Positions 25,268-34,368 of a stretch of DNA of 64,000 nucleotides are shown here, one piece after another. The DNA is from Mangrovimonas futianensis. Its GTDB lineage: Bacteria > Bacteroidota > Bacteroidia > Flavobacteriales > Flavobacteriaceae. How positions within the stretch are numbered: position 1 is the first letter of the stretch; the number at the start of each line of letters is the position of its first letter. Below the pieces are notes generated by a model. The model did no database searches. It worked only from the letters and a program-made list of their open reading frames with translations, and was not told the DNA's origin. The stretch lies in the NCBI RefSeq assembly GCF_021245805.1, contig NZ_JAJJNF010000005.1, positions 248,001-312,000 of the forward strand, read 5' to 3'. The translations under genes and the position numbers were made by a program.

Positions 25268-27123
25268 GCCTTCTCCTCCACTACATCCAACTCCACTTTC
25301 AAATTATTAATAATGAAATCTTGGCGGTCTGGCGTATTCTTGCCCATATAGAAAGCCAAAAGCTCTTCAATGGACATATCCTTATCTAACATAACAGGAT
25401 CCAAACGAATATCTTCTCCAATGAAGTTCTTAAACTCATCTGGGGATATTTCACCAAGACCCTTAAATCGAGTGATTTCTGGTTTAGGTTTTAGTTCCTC
25501 AATAGCATCAATACGTTCTTGTTCTGTATAACAGTAATAGGTTTTCTTTTTATTTCTTACTCTGAATAATGGTGTTTGCAAAATATATAAATGCCCTTCT
25601 TTAATAAGTTCTGGAAAGAACTGTAAAAAGAAGGTAATCAATAGTAATCTAATGTGCATTCCATCCACATCGGCATCCGTAGCAATAACAATGTTATTGT
25701 ACCTTAAATCCTCCATGGATTCTTCTATGTTTAAAGCAGCCTGGAGTAAATTAAATTCTTCGTTTTCATAAACAATCTTTTTGCTCATGCCATAAGAATT
25801 CAAGGGCTTACCTCTCAAACTAAATACGGCTTGGGTGTTCACATCTCGAGATTTGGTTATACTTCCTGATGCAGAATCTCCCTCGGTAATAAACAAAGTA
25901 GTTTCCAGTCTTCTATCATTCTTTAGGTCACCAAAATGTACGCGACAATCTCTTAATTTTTTATTGTGAAGACTGGCCTTTTTAGCACGCTCTTTTGCTA
26001 ATTTTCTGATTCCTGAAAGTTCCTTTCGCTCCCGTTCAGCCTGAAGGATTTTACGTTGCAGCTTATCTGCCGTTTCTGGATTTTTATGAAGAAAGTTATC
26101 CAAATGGGTCTTTAAAAAGTCGTTGACATAAGTTCTTACTGTTGGCAACTTCCCTCCCATGTCGGTTGATCCCAACTTGGTTTTGGTCTGACTTTCAAAA
26201 ACGGGCTCCATGACTTTAATGGAAATAGCAGAAACGACCGATTTTCTTATATCGGCTGCGTCAAAATTCTTTCCGTAGAATTCTCTAACCGTTTTTACTA
26301 ATGCTTCACGAAACGCCGCTAAATGCGTTCCTCCCTGAGTGGTGTTTTGACCATTGACAAATGAATGGTATTCCTCACTATACTGGGTTTTATGGTGGGT
26401 TAAGGCTACTTCTATATCATCCCCTTTGAGGTGAATGATTGGATAAATCTTATCAGAATCATTGATGTTTTCTTCCAATAAGTCTTTTAGTCCATTTTCA
26501 CTGTAGAATTTTTCACCATTAAAAACAATCGTCAAACCGGGATTCAAATACACGTAGTTTTTCAACATACGCTCTACGTATTCATTCCTGAATTTGTAAT
26601 TTTTAAAAATGGTTTCATCGGGAATAAAAGACACCTTGGTACCGCGTCTTCTAGAGGTTTCATCAAGGGTTTCCTCATTCATTAATTCCCCTTGCTCAAA
26701 TTCGGCAGAAGCCGATTTACCATCCCTGGTTGATTCTACTCTAAAATAAGTGGAAAGGGCGTTAACGGCTTTGGTACCTACCCCATTTAATCCTACTGAT
26801 TTTTTAAATGCTCGGGTGTCATATTTTCCACCGGTGTTCATTTTTGAAACCACATCGACCACCTTCCCTAAGGGGATTCCTCTTCCGTAATCTCGTACAA
26901 TCACTTTGTTGCCTTGAATAGATATTTCGATGGTCTTTCCAGATCCCATGACATATTCGTCAATGGAATTGTCAAGCACTTCTTTAACCAAGATGTAAAT
27001 CCCATCATCCTGCGAGGAACCATCACCTAATTTTCCGATATACATACCGGGACGCATACGGATATGTTCCTTCCAATCGAGTGAACGAATATTATCTTCG
27101 GTATATTGGGTATTTTCAGGCAT
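25264..27123 (-). CDS. parE: DNA topoisomerase IV subunit B
   Basis: The 619-aa subunit carries the GHKL ATPase domain (DNSIDEYVMG, GRGIPLG, VGLNGVGTKAVNALS), the transducer domain, and the TOPRIM domain with TEGDSASG and DADVDGMHIR. It provides ATP-driven strand passage together with ParC. The ATG beginning MPENTQYTEDNIRSL is preferred to a TTG four codons upstream. The first gene of a four-gene operon parE - PH-like membrane protein - small membrane protein - parC. Confidence 0.96.
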   Translation of the reverse strand: MPENTQYTEDNIRSLDWKEHIRMRPGMYIGKLGDGSSQDDGIYILVKEVLDNSIDEYVMGSGKTIEISIQGNKVIVRDYGRGIPLGKVVDVVSKMNTGGKYDTRAFKKSVGLNGVGTKAVNALSTYFRVESTRDGKSASAEFEQGELMNEETLDETSRRRGTKVSFIPDETIFKNYKFRNEYVERMLKNYVYLNPGLTIVFNGEKFYSENGLKDLLEENINDSDKIYPIIHLKGDDIEVALTHHKTQYSEEYHSFVNGQNTTQGGTHLAAFREALVKTVREFYGKNFDAADIRKSVVSAISIKVMEPVFESQTKTKLGSTDMGGKLPTVRTYVNDFLKTHLDNFLHKNPETADKLQRKILQAERERKELSGIRKLAKERAKKASLHNKKLRDCRVHFGDLKNDRRLETTLFITEGDSASGSITKSRDVNTQAVFSLRGKPLNSYGMSKKIVYENEEFNLLQAALNIEESMEDLRYNNIVIATDADVDGMHIRLLLITFFLQFFPELIKEGHLYILQTPLFRVRNKKKTYYCYTEQERIDAIEELKPKPEITRFKGLGEISPDEFKNFIGEDIRLDPVMLDKDMSIEELLAFYMGKNTPDRQDFIINNLKVELDVVEEKA

Positions 27124-27209
27124 AGAAACGAGCAAAAGTTAGTGAATCGTTGCTAATATAATATAACCCCATAAAAAATGAAACCTGGATGATGTAAAGT
27201 AATTAACAA

Positions 27210-27242
27210 TAAAAAGGCCCATGTCGTTAATAACATGGGCCT
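27210..27242 (-). terminator. Rho-independent terminator after ychF
   Basis: A 10-bp perfect stem AGGCCCATGT / ACATGGGCCT with an 8-nt loop, followed on the minus strand by a T run, 22 nt past the ychF stop codon. Confidence 0.92.
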
Positions 27243-27263
27243 GTAATATTTATATTTTAATTT

Positions 27264-28358
27264 CTAAACGTTAAACAAGAAGTGCATTACATCGCCATCT
27301 TTTACAATGTAATTTTTTCCTTCAACGCGCATTTTACCTGCTTCTTTAACTTTAGCCTCACTACCAAAAGATACATAATCATCATAACCTATGACTTCAG
27401 CACGAATAAAACCTTTTTCAAAATCAGTATGAATTACTCCTGCTGCTTGTGGCGCTGTTGCACCAACGGATACGGTCCATGCTCTAACTTCCTTCACTCC
27501 AGCAGTAAAATAAGTTTGTTGGTTCAATAGCTTATAAGCTGAACGAATTAACTTTGAAGAACCTGGTTCATCCAACCCGATGTCCTGTAAAAACATCTGG
27601 CGCTCTTCAAAATCTTCCAATTCGTTAATATCAGCTTCTGTACCTACAGCTAACACAAGAATTTCGGCATTTTCATTCTTCACAGCTTCTCTAACCTGTT
27701 CCACATAAGTATTACCTGAAACTGCTGATCCCTCATCTACATTACATACATATAAAACAGGTTTGTCTGTAATGAACTGACTTGGTTTCACATAGTCCTC
27801 ATACTCATCTTCTCCAAATTCTAATGCTCTAACAGAAATCCCTGACTCCAGACCCTCTTTAATTTTTACCAATACGGCTTCTTCGGCTTGAGCTTCTTTA
27901 TTTCCAGTTCTTGCGGCACGTTTAACTTTTTCAAGCTTTTTGTCTACTGTTTCAAGATCCTTCAATTGCAGCTCCATATCAATGGTTTCCTTATCCCTAA
28001 TAGGATTCACGTTGCCATCCACATGAACAATGTTGTCGTTGTCAAAACAACGTAACACATGCAGAATAGCATCCGTCTCACGAATATTTGCTAAGAATTG
28101 ATTTCCCAATCCTTCTCCTTTACTTGCTCCCTTCACCAAACCTGCAATATCAACAATCTCCACTGTTGCAGGAATAACACGTTCTGGTTTAACCAATTCT
28201 TCCAGTTTACGCAATCTTGGATCGGGTACATTTACCACCCCTATATTAGGTTCAATGGTACAAAATGGGAAGTTGGCACTTTGTGCTTTGGCATTGGACA
28301 AACAATTGAATAAGGTTGATTTTCCAACATTAGGTAATCCTACAATTCCTGCTTTCAT
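27264..28358 (-). CDS. ychF: Redox-regulated ATPase YchF (Obg-like)
   Basis: The 364-aa P-loop protein has G1 GLPNVGKST at residues 6-14, the G3-like DIAGLVKGASKGEGLGNQFL, and a C-terminal TGS domain (AGVIHTDFEKGFIRAEVIGYDDY). YchF hydrolyses ATP rather than GTP and binds the ribosome; it is linked to oxidative stress and translation quality. Length and domain order are standard. It is monocistronic with its own terminator. Confidence 0.97.
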   Translation of the reverse strand: MKAGIVGLPNVGKSTLFNCLSNAKAQSANFPFCTIEPNIGVVNVPDPRLRKLEELVKPERVIPATVEIVDIAGLVKGASKGEGLGNQFLANIRETDAILHVLRCFDNDNIVHVDGNVNPIRDKETIDMELQLKDLETVDKKLEKVKRAARTGNKEAQAEEAVLVKIKEGLESGISVRALEFGEDEYEDYVKPSQFITDKPVLYVCNVDEGSAVSGNTYVEQVREAVKNENAEILVLAVGTEADINELEDFEERQMFLQDIGLDEPGSSKLIRSAYKLLNQQTYFTAGVKEVRAWTVSVGATAPQAAGVIHTDFEKGFIRAEVIGYDDYVSFGSEAKVKEAGKMRVEGKNYIVKDGDVMHFLFNV

Positions 28359-28552
28359 GAATGAGACATTTTTTTACGGGTGCAAATGTAGTCATTTTGT
28401 TCTTTAGGTTGCATACTATTTTTATTGTAGCTTCTAATATTTACAACCTACAAGAATTTTTTTTGTTTTAAAAAAGACAATGAATTTTTGAAGGAAAACC
28501 CTTAATATTATTCCTGTTATTGTAACTTTCTAGTTTTAAATCAGCAAATACC

Positions 28553-29209
28553 ATGAAAACCCGATTATTCTTTCTTTTACTTTGCATTAGTACAATCGTT
28601 TTTGCTCAAGCTCCCTGTCCTAACATACCGCTAGATGAACCAGCGCCAGTTTGGGAAGATGGTTTTTACAGATACTATGTAAAGTTAATTTCTGAAAACA
28701 TGCTTGTTTCTGATTTTAACAAAACAGATTTTATAAATCATATCGTTGTTATAAGCAATCCCTCAACTGAAGATGTCGATTTCATGAATACTTCCATAAC
28801 AGAAGTGGAAATGGCTTTTCCTGCTTCACAAAATGAAGACTTAATGAAAGTGGCCTTAGTTGTAAGCACCTATGAATTTCAACATGATTTCTTAACGGCT
28901 TTTACATAATCCATTGATTGTGTTGAAGCATTAGGAGAACCCCAACTTTCATTGGATGATTTTACGATTAAAAATGGAATCAAAATTTATCCCAACCCGT
29001 TGACGGAAAACTCCAAACTTTTTTTGTCGCAGAATTTAGGTTCCACAATCTTAAGCGTGTATAACGTTTTTGGAAAACTTTTGTACACTAAGGATTTAAA
29101 AAACTCATCCAAACTTGCCCTAGAGGAACTCCATTTAAAATCAGGGATTTACTTTTTTAAAATTGCAACAGACCAACGAACTTTTACCAAAAAAGTGGTG
29201 AAGAATTAA
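28553..29209 (+). pseudogene. Secreted protein with T9SS type A sorting domain, interrupted by one in-frame stop
   Basis: One reading frame runs from ATG 28553 to the TAA at 29207, except for a TAA at 28907-28909. The first part (118 residues) has a signal peptide (MKTRLFFLLLCISTIVFA) and a domain of unknown function. The second part, in the same frame with no other stop, continues SIDCVEALGEPQLSLDDF and then KIYPNPL, the classic beginning of a T9SS C-terminal sorting domain, ending FKIATDQRTFTKKVVKN. Intact, the 218-codon gene would encode a protein exported across the outer membrane by T9SS. As written, translation would yield a 118-aa fragment lacking the sorting signal. Recent nonsense mutation or sequencing error are both possible. 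Confidence 0.8.
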
Positions 29210-29253
29210 ATCTAGTTTTGTGCAGATGATTGTTACCGCTTTTCAATAAAAAA

Positions 29254-29874
29254 TCACTTTTTCAATTTCTCCATCTCCTCTGCTATTTCTTGGGCTTGGG
29301 AATCCCCTTTTTTCAATTCGGAAATAATGTTTTGAAAGCTTTTAGCATCTTGGTTTTGACTCAGCTTAAATACATGCTCCATGTTTGTTACCTCTATTTC
29401 AAAGGAAACGATAGCTTTCATAAGCCGATCTTTGTAGTCTTTGGGTAAATTATTGAAAACCGTTGGGGAGTCATGGTTTCCGTTTTCGAAATGAAGTGTG
29501 GTTTGTTGAAGAATGGATTCCAAGCTTTCTTGGCCTAGAAATTTTATGTTTCCTTTACAATGCACACTCATATAATTCCAAGTGGAGGCCGAATGTGGAT
29601 TTTGATACCAAGTTGCACTCACATAAGTCTGTGGTCCTTGAAAAATAACTAAAACTTGAGGGTTCTTTTCAAAAGCCTGATAATGGGTTGTATGTTTCAT
29701 CAAATGACCACGCAGATAAGCTCGATCATTTTCAAATTCCAAAAACATGGGCACTTGGGTGGCAACAGGTTCGTTAGTATCATTAGACCCAATTAACATG
29801 GCAAAAGGATGTTTGGAAATAAAATCAATTACCTTTTGGGAATCTTGGGTTTTAAAAACAGGAATATCATACAT
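29254..29874 (-). CDS. PaiB-like FMN-binding protein
   Basis: The 206-aa protein matches the PaiB/FMN-binding split-barrel family: MYDIPVFKTQD at the N-terminus, then LRGHLMKHTTHYQAF and TYVSATWYQNPHSASTWNY in the flavin-binding core. PaiB of Bacillus is described as a negative regulator of sporulation and protease genes; in other bacteria its role is unclear, and a heme- or flavin-binding redox function is possible. It is monocistronic; no paiA is nearby. Confidence 0.85.
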   Translation of the reverse strand: MYDIPVFKTQDSQKVIDFISKHPFAMLIGSNDTNEPVATQVPMFLEFENDRAYLRGHLMKHTTHYQAFEKNPQVLVIFQGPQTYVSATWYQNPHSASTWNYMSVHCKGNIKFLGQESLESILQQTTLHFENGNHDSPTVFNNLPKDYKDRLMKAIVSFEIEVTNMEHVFKLSQNQDAKSFQNIISELKKGDSQAQEIAEEMEKLKK

Positions 29875-29920
29875 AAAAATAAAAATACAGAATTAAGGGA
29901 ATTTATAGAAAAATCAAATT

Positions 29921-29952
29921 AAAAAGACCTGATGGATAAATGATCAGGTCTT
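29921..29952 (-). terminator. Rho-independent terminator after M1 peptidase gene
   Basis: A 10-bp stem AAGACCTGAT / ATCAGGTCTT with a 9-nt loop, followed on the minus strand by a T run, 23 nt beyond the peptidase stop. Confidence 0.85.
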
Positions 29953-29975
29953 ATAATTACATTCTAATAGAATTA

Positions 29976-31874
29976 TTAACTTTTCTCCCAGGTATTGTTG
30001 CTGGCTTTGGCGTCATAACTAGGAATTTCAAGCTCAACTTTTTTCAAGGAGCCTTTGGTCGAAGATAGCTTCCAATGAAATGTATTACTGTCTTTCCAAA
30101 CTTTAGGATTAATTTTTTCTTCTAAGACACTTCCGTCATCAAGAGTTGCTTTAATGGTCATTGCCATGGGTCTACCACCTAAATTCTTAAGCGTCACCTG
30201 TTGTCCATTGACCTGATCTATGCCCATATCCATATAACCCCAATCGAAATACCAGGCTTTCCAAAACCAATTCAAATTCTCACCTGACACGCGATTAAAA
30301 GTCATCATAAAATCATACGGTGTTGGATGCCTGTGCTTCCATGTATCCATATAGGCTTTCATACATTTGGTGAAAGTTTCTTCTCCCAAAAGCTCATAAA
30401 GGCTCTTATAGGAATGGGATCCTATGGTATAGGAATTAAGTCCGCTACCTTCAAATAAATGAGAAGGAGCCATTATAGGCAACACTTCTTGAGATCCAAG
30501 ATATGGTAAATCCCTTTCAGGCATCTTAAATGGGTTATCCATAAAAAAGCTAGAAAATGAAGCAAAACCTTCATCCATCCAAGCATACTTCTTTTCATTA
30601 ATTCCCATCATAAAAGGAAAATACATATGGCACATTTCATGCAAGGACAAACCAAATTGCGCTTCGGTGTCATTTGCCACTTCATACCCATAAGTTTTTA
30701 ATTTTTCTGCAGAGGTTTCTTGGTCATTGGCCATTCCGGCAAACTCCATACCTCCTCCTACTAACCCATTAAAAATGGTGAAATAGTGAAATGGAAATTC
30801 ATAGACCGGGAATTGGTTATGAAACACCTCTAAAGACATTCCAATAGTTTCCAAAACAGCAGCAAATTCTGGATGACTGGTTGGATACGCTACTTGGATG
30901 AAATAATCACCCATTTTATCTGAATAATGAGCCGCATCCCAAATAAAATGATCGCTTAAGGCAAAAGAAAAGTCAGGAAAGTCTTTGGCGGTGTACTTCC
31001 ATGTTAGGTTTTTGGTAGCCGTAGATTTAAAATCCGATTCCCCAATTATAGATACTGCTTCTGTACTTTTTGAAGCTTTTTCCAAACGTTTCTGCACTTC
31101 TTCTGAATAAACCTCAGTGGGATTGTCTGGTGCTACAGAGGCCCAAACCATAAAATTATTAGGAATTGTCAACTCCACGTGATAATCAGAATAATCATGA
31201 TAAAATTCGGTGGCTGCATCATAAACAACCCGATCCCATCCATCAATATCATCATACACAGCCATTTCAGGGTACCAATATGCTACAAACATTGATGTTG
31301 GGTCTATGGCGCCACTGCGTTCAAATCCTTCTCCTGGAATTACATAATGCCAATCAACTCTTAGATTCACTTGTCCGCCAGGAGGAACAGGGTTATCGCC
31401 CAAAACAATGTTGTAATTGGTACCGCCATACCTTGCCTGTTTTCTGTCTTTTAAATCAATGGGTTGGTCACCAACCAAAACTTGATCCAATACCATACCC
31501 TCATGGGGCTTTTCATTTGCATCTGCTGCCCTAAAAAAACCTGCTTTTTTGGAATCCGGTTTGTAATAATCGTGATAGGTATGAAATGTGATACTTTTTA
31601 AACTATCTGGGCTTTCATTATAATAGGTAATGATGGCCTCTCCAGTTAGTAATCGGGTTGATGGCTCTAAGGTAGCCTTAATATTGTATACTGAATGGTT
31701 TTGCCAATATTTAGGCGAAACCGTTCCATTGGCCATTCGTGTTCCTTGTTGATAGGCTTTTTGAAATTCCAGCGGCACATAGATATCCGCAGGTATGGTT
31801 TGGGAATAACCAAATAACAATCCCCCTATTATAACAAGACAACAGGTTAAATAACATTTGAAGGTGTGAATCAT
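29976..31874 (-). CDS. Secreted M1-family metallopeptidase
   Basis: The 632-aa protein has a signal peptide (first 25 residues, ending GLLFGYSQ), an N-terminal beta domain typical of M1 enzymes, the substrate motif GGGMEFAG (a variant of GAMEN) and the zinc motif HEMCH at residues 412-416 with Glu435 after 18 residues as third ligand. It is a gluzincin aminopeptidase-like enzyme likely acting in the periplasm or outside the cell. A 9-bp inverted repeat ATTCTGATA / TATCAGAAT (31902-31943) lies 28 nt before the start codon and could be an operator. A terminator follows. Confidence 0.92.
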   Translation of the reverse strand: MIHTFKCYLTCCLVIIGGLLFGYSQTIPADIYVPLEFQKAYQQGTRMANGTVSPKYWQNHSVYNIKATLEPSTRLLTGEAIITYYNESPDSLKSITFHTYHDYYKPDSKKAGFFRAADANEKPHEGMVLDQVLVGDQPIDLKDRKQARYGGTNYNIVLGDNPVPPGGQVNLRVDWHYVIPGEGFERSGAIDPTSMFVAYWYPEMAVYDDIDGWDRVVYDAATEFYHDYSDYHVELTIPNNFMVWASVAPDNPTEVYSEEVQKRLEKASKSTEAVSIIGESDFKSTATKNLTWKYTAKDFPDFSFALSDHFIWDAAHYSDKMGDYFIQVAYPTSHPEFAAVLETIGMSLEVFHNQFPVYEFPFHYFTIFNGLVGGGMEFAGMANDQETSAEKLKTYGYEVANDTEAQFGLSLHEMCHMYFPFMMGINEKKYAWMDEGFASFSSFFMDNPFKMPERDLPYLGSQEVLPIMAPSHLFEGSGLNSYTIGSHSYKSLYELLGEETFTKCMKAYMDTWKHRHPTPYDFMMTFNRVSGENLNWFWKAWYFDWGYMDMGIDQVNGQQVTLKNLGGRPMAMTIKATLDDGSVLEEKINPKVWKDSNTFHWKLSSTKGSLKKVELEIPSYDAKASNNTWEKS

Positions 31875-32154
31875 AATTTTGAATATTTTAAAGTTTATAA
31901 CATTCTGATAGAGAGAAGCATAAATATATTAAAATATCAGAATATTTTTACAATGATTTAAAAATCTATAAATGAACAGGAGTTCTTATTCCTTAAATAC
32001 TTTATGAATATTGTATAATTCTTAGTTCAACCCCAAAAATCATCAATAAAATATCAATTAACCGCTTTCAATCAGTATTTTATCGAAAACCTTAACATAA
32101 ATAAATGAATATCCATATATTTAAAACTTTACTAAACTTAAACTAACAGATTCC

Positions 32155-33282
32155 ATGAAAAACATTTTACGCCTCTTTCTTATTTTAACGCTCATTTTTT
32201 CTTGTTCTGATGATAAAACTACCGATGACCTTTCTGGATTTGCAATAAACGGTCGTTTGTTGGCTCCAAATGGCACGGACCCGATTCCCAATGCTATGGT
32301 TAGTGCTCGCTCCAACAACACAGTTGTAGCTGAGTCTTTTACAGATGTTCAAGGTCAATATGCTTTATCACTTCCAAAAGGTAATTACGAATTAACATTC
32401 ACAAAGGGGAAATTTTCTGGCGTTTTACAAATTGATGTAGAAGGAGCTAAAACCAATGAAGATGCCTTATTGGATATTTTACCAACTATTGGGGTTGTTA
32501 CAGGACATTTTGATCATATTGAGCATGTTCTACTTAATATAGGATTGGTTGATCCAATAACCCAAGAGCCTTTATTTGATATCATTGAAGGGAACAACTT
32601 TGGAAGACCTTCAGGCGCACATGGCCACAGGGAATCGCTTCATATGTCCCAAAATAAGGGTATGATGGATGAAATTTTACTGGAGCCTAATGTCGATTTC
32701 AATTTTGAAGATTTAATGAATGATCCGGCACTTTTAGGCAGTTATGACATTCTGTTTTTAAATTGTGGTTTGAATGAATCATTAGAAGATATGGGAGATG
32801 TCTTGATGGATTATGTTTACAACGGAGGAATTTTATATGCTACAGACTGGGCCGCTGGATACTTAAATGATATTACCAATGGCGGTGCTGATTATATGAC
32901 ATTCTATGATCCTGAAAAAAGCGGAACATCTTTGACTACAACGGCTACCCTTTTAGACACTACATTAAGCGATTGGTTGGAATTGAATTTTGATATTGTA
33001 TTAGAAGATACAATTGAAATAGACGAATTTTTAAGTTCTTGGCAGGTAGTTGACAGTTATGACACTACAACAACTATTTCATGGCTTGAAGGAGAAGTTA
33101 GTTATAGAGATTCAGGAAATAATATTATTACCGAAACTAAGGATTTAGCCTTCACCTTTTTACATGGAGATGGTGCTGTTTTTTATTCATCCTTTCATAC
33201 TGAAAACTACGATCCTGAATTCAGTGACGTCGATCGAATTATGGAATTTTTTGTGTTTGAGATGTCGGTAATTCAACCTTAA
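32155..33282 (+). CDS. Probable surface lipoprotein: carboxypeptidase-regulatory-like plus glutamine-amidotransferase-like fold
   Basis: The 375-aa protein has a lipoprotein signal with Cys17 (IFSCSDDK). The S-D-D after the Cys resembles the export signal that sends flavobacterial lipoproteins to the cell surface. Residues about 27-100 form a carboxypeptidase regulatory-like (transthyretin-type) domain (GFAINGRLLAPNGTDPIPNA ... VQGQYALSLPKGNYEL). The rest (IGVVTGHFDHIEHVL ... YDILFLNCGLNESLED ... YNGGILYATDWAAGYL) reads like a class I glutamine-amidotransferase-like or ThuA-like Rossmann fold, but no catalytic Cys-His pair is clear. Function is unknown. Monocistronic, closed by a terminator. 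Confidence 0.75.
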   Translation: MKNILRLFLILTLIFSCSDDKTTDDLSGFAINGRLLAPNGTDPIPNAMVSARSNNTVVAESFTDVQGQYALSLPKGNYELTFTKGKFSGVLQIDVEGAKTNEDALLDILPTIGVVTGHFDHIEHVLLNIGLVDPITQEPLFDIIEGNNFGRPSGAHGHRESLHMSQNKGMMDEILLEPNVDFNFEDLMNDPALLGSYDILFLNCGLNESLEDMGDVLMDYVYNGGILYATDWAAGYLNDITNGGADYMTFYDPEKSGTSLTTTATLLDTTLSDWLELNFDIVLEDTIEIDEFLSSWQVVDSYDTTTTISWLEGEVSYRDSGNNIITETKDLAFTFLHGDGAVFYSSFHTENYDPEFSDVDRIMEFFVFEMSVIQP

Positions 33283-33308
33283 AACGAAACGAGAAGAATA
33301 TAATATTT

Positions 33309-33336
33309 AGAGCTGTCTTTATGGGCGGCTCTTTTT
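33309..33336 (+). terminator. Rho-independent terminator
   Basis: A 7-bp stem AGAGCTG / CGGCTCT (one G-U pair) with a 10-nt loop and five T residues, 26 nt after the lipoprotein gene and reaching the end of the convergent archaemetzincin gene. Confidence 0.7.
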
Positions 33337-33952
33337 ATTTAATAATCCGTTTACAATCAGAACATATATTAAAACCCACGCGATCAATGGTTGCAATGGT
33401 TTCCGCGGCGTCCTGCATTACGCAAAGTTTATTCTCACAATGATTCAAACCTAAATTATGTCCTATTTCATGAATTGCAATTTTTTTGAGACGGGCATAA
33501 AATTGGGGTTCGCAGGTTTTTCCTAGTCTGTAAGTAGAAACCACACAACTTGGCCCATCCACATATCCTAAGCCATATACGCCCCAATCCATATATTTAT
33601 AAATTGGTTTTTTGATTTCTCCTAAGTCGTTCTTTTTAGTGGTAGAAATGTCGTGATTGGTAACTCCTATCACATGGTCCACATACCACGGTTTGTTCCT
33701 TACTAAATCGCGCAACAAAGAATCAGCACGGTACCTTGGGTTTTTTATATGAACAAAAGCATGGTCAGGTAGGGACAATTGATTTAGTACGGCCACCTCA
33801 AAGCCAAAAGATGCTTCTAATGCATCTGATATGGAATCTAAAAAAGCAGGATTAACCTCCCCATAAGCCTGTACGCCTACAATTACAGAATCACTCTGTC
33901 TTTTAGAACAATTAAAAAGGAGTATTAATAATAGTAGCCCGACCAGTCTCAT
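33335..33952 (-). CDS. Archaemetzincin-like zinc metalloprotease, lipoprotein form
   Basis: The 205-aa protein carries the complete M54 signature: HEIGHNLGLNH (161-171), Cys172, Cys177, the Met179 turn, then after exactly 17 residues the CSDC pair (Cys197, Cys200). This gives one catalytic zinc (His161, His165, His171) and one structural zinc (four Cys). Archaemetzincins are usually cytoplasmic in archaea; here a lipobox (LLFNC, Cys15) and hydrophobic N-terminus indicate a membrane-anchored, exported protein. It probably cleaves peptides, but natural substrates are unknown. It appears monocistronic. Confidence 0.92.
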   Translation of the reverse strand: MRLVGLLLLILLFNCSKRQSDSVIVGVQAYGEVNPAFLDSISDALEASFGFEVAVLNQLSLPDHAFVHIKNPRYRADSLLRDLVRNKPWYVDHVIGVTNHDISTTKKNDLGEIKKPIYKYMDWGVYGLGYVDGPSCVVSTYRLGKTCEPQFYARLKKIAIHEIGHNLGLNHCENKLCVMQDAAETIATIDRVGFNICSDCKRIIK

Positions 33953-34051
33953 GTTTTTAATTTACATAAAAATTTAAAAAAGTCACTCTTATTAAACGTT
34001 AATAGCCAAGAATTATTCTTTAAACTCATTAAGAGAGAACGGTTTAAAACA

Positions 34052-34081
34052 AAGAAGGTCATCTAAATAGATGACCTTCTT
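34052..34081 (-). terminator. Terminator after cold-shock protein gene
   Basis: A 14-bp perfect stem AAGAAGGTCATCTA / TAGATGACCTTCTT with a 2-nt gap (loop closes within the stem), followed on the minus strand by CTTTGTTTT. It lies 22 nt after the stop codon. Confidence 0.85.
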
Positions 34082-34103
34082 AAAAAGAACTAAGTGCTAA
34101 CAC

Positions 34104-34295
34104 TTAAATCAAACTTACATTGATTGCACTTAATCCTCTATCACCTCTTTCTACTTCAAACTCAACTTCGTCTGTTTCTTGAATTTCATCATTTAGATTT
34201 GAAGTGTGAACAAAAACATCTTCATTTGAGTCTTTTACGGTAATAAAACCAAATCCTTTGGCTGCATTAAAAAATTTTACGGTTCCTTGTTTCAT
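34104..34295 (-). CDS. Cold-shock domain protein
   Basis: The 63-aa CspA-type protein contains the RNP motifs KGFGFITV (RNP1) and DVFVHTSNL (RNP2-like) and the start MKQGTVKFFN. It binds single-stranded nucleic acid and acts as RNA chaperone. It lies 73 bp behind the desaturase gene. The leader holds a short hairpin ATGGC / GCCAT (34323-34340). It may be read from the desaturase transcript or from a promoter in that gap, where no strong -7 box is seen. No full CspA cold-box is recognised. Confidence 0.95.
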   Translation of the reverse strand: MKQGTVKFFNAAKGFGFITVKDSNEDVFVHTSNLNDEIQETDEVEFEVERGDRGLSAINVSLI

Positions 34296-34368
34296 GATAT
34301 TTAATTTAATTGTGTTTATTTAATGGCTATTTTATGCCATATTTTAATTATGGGTCCTAAATTCAGGA

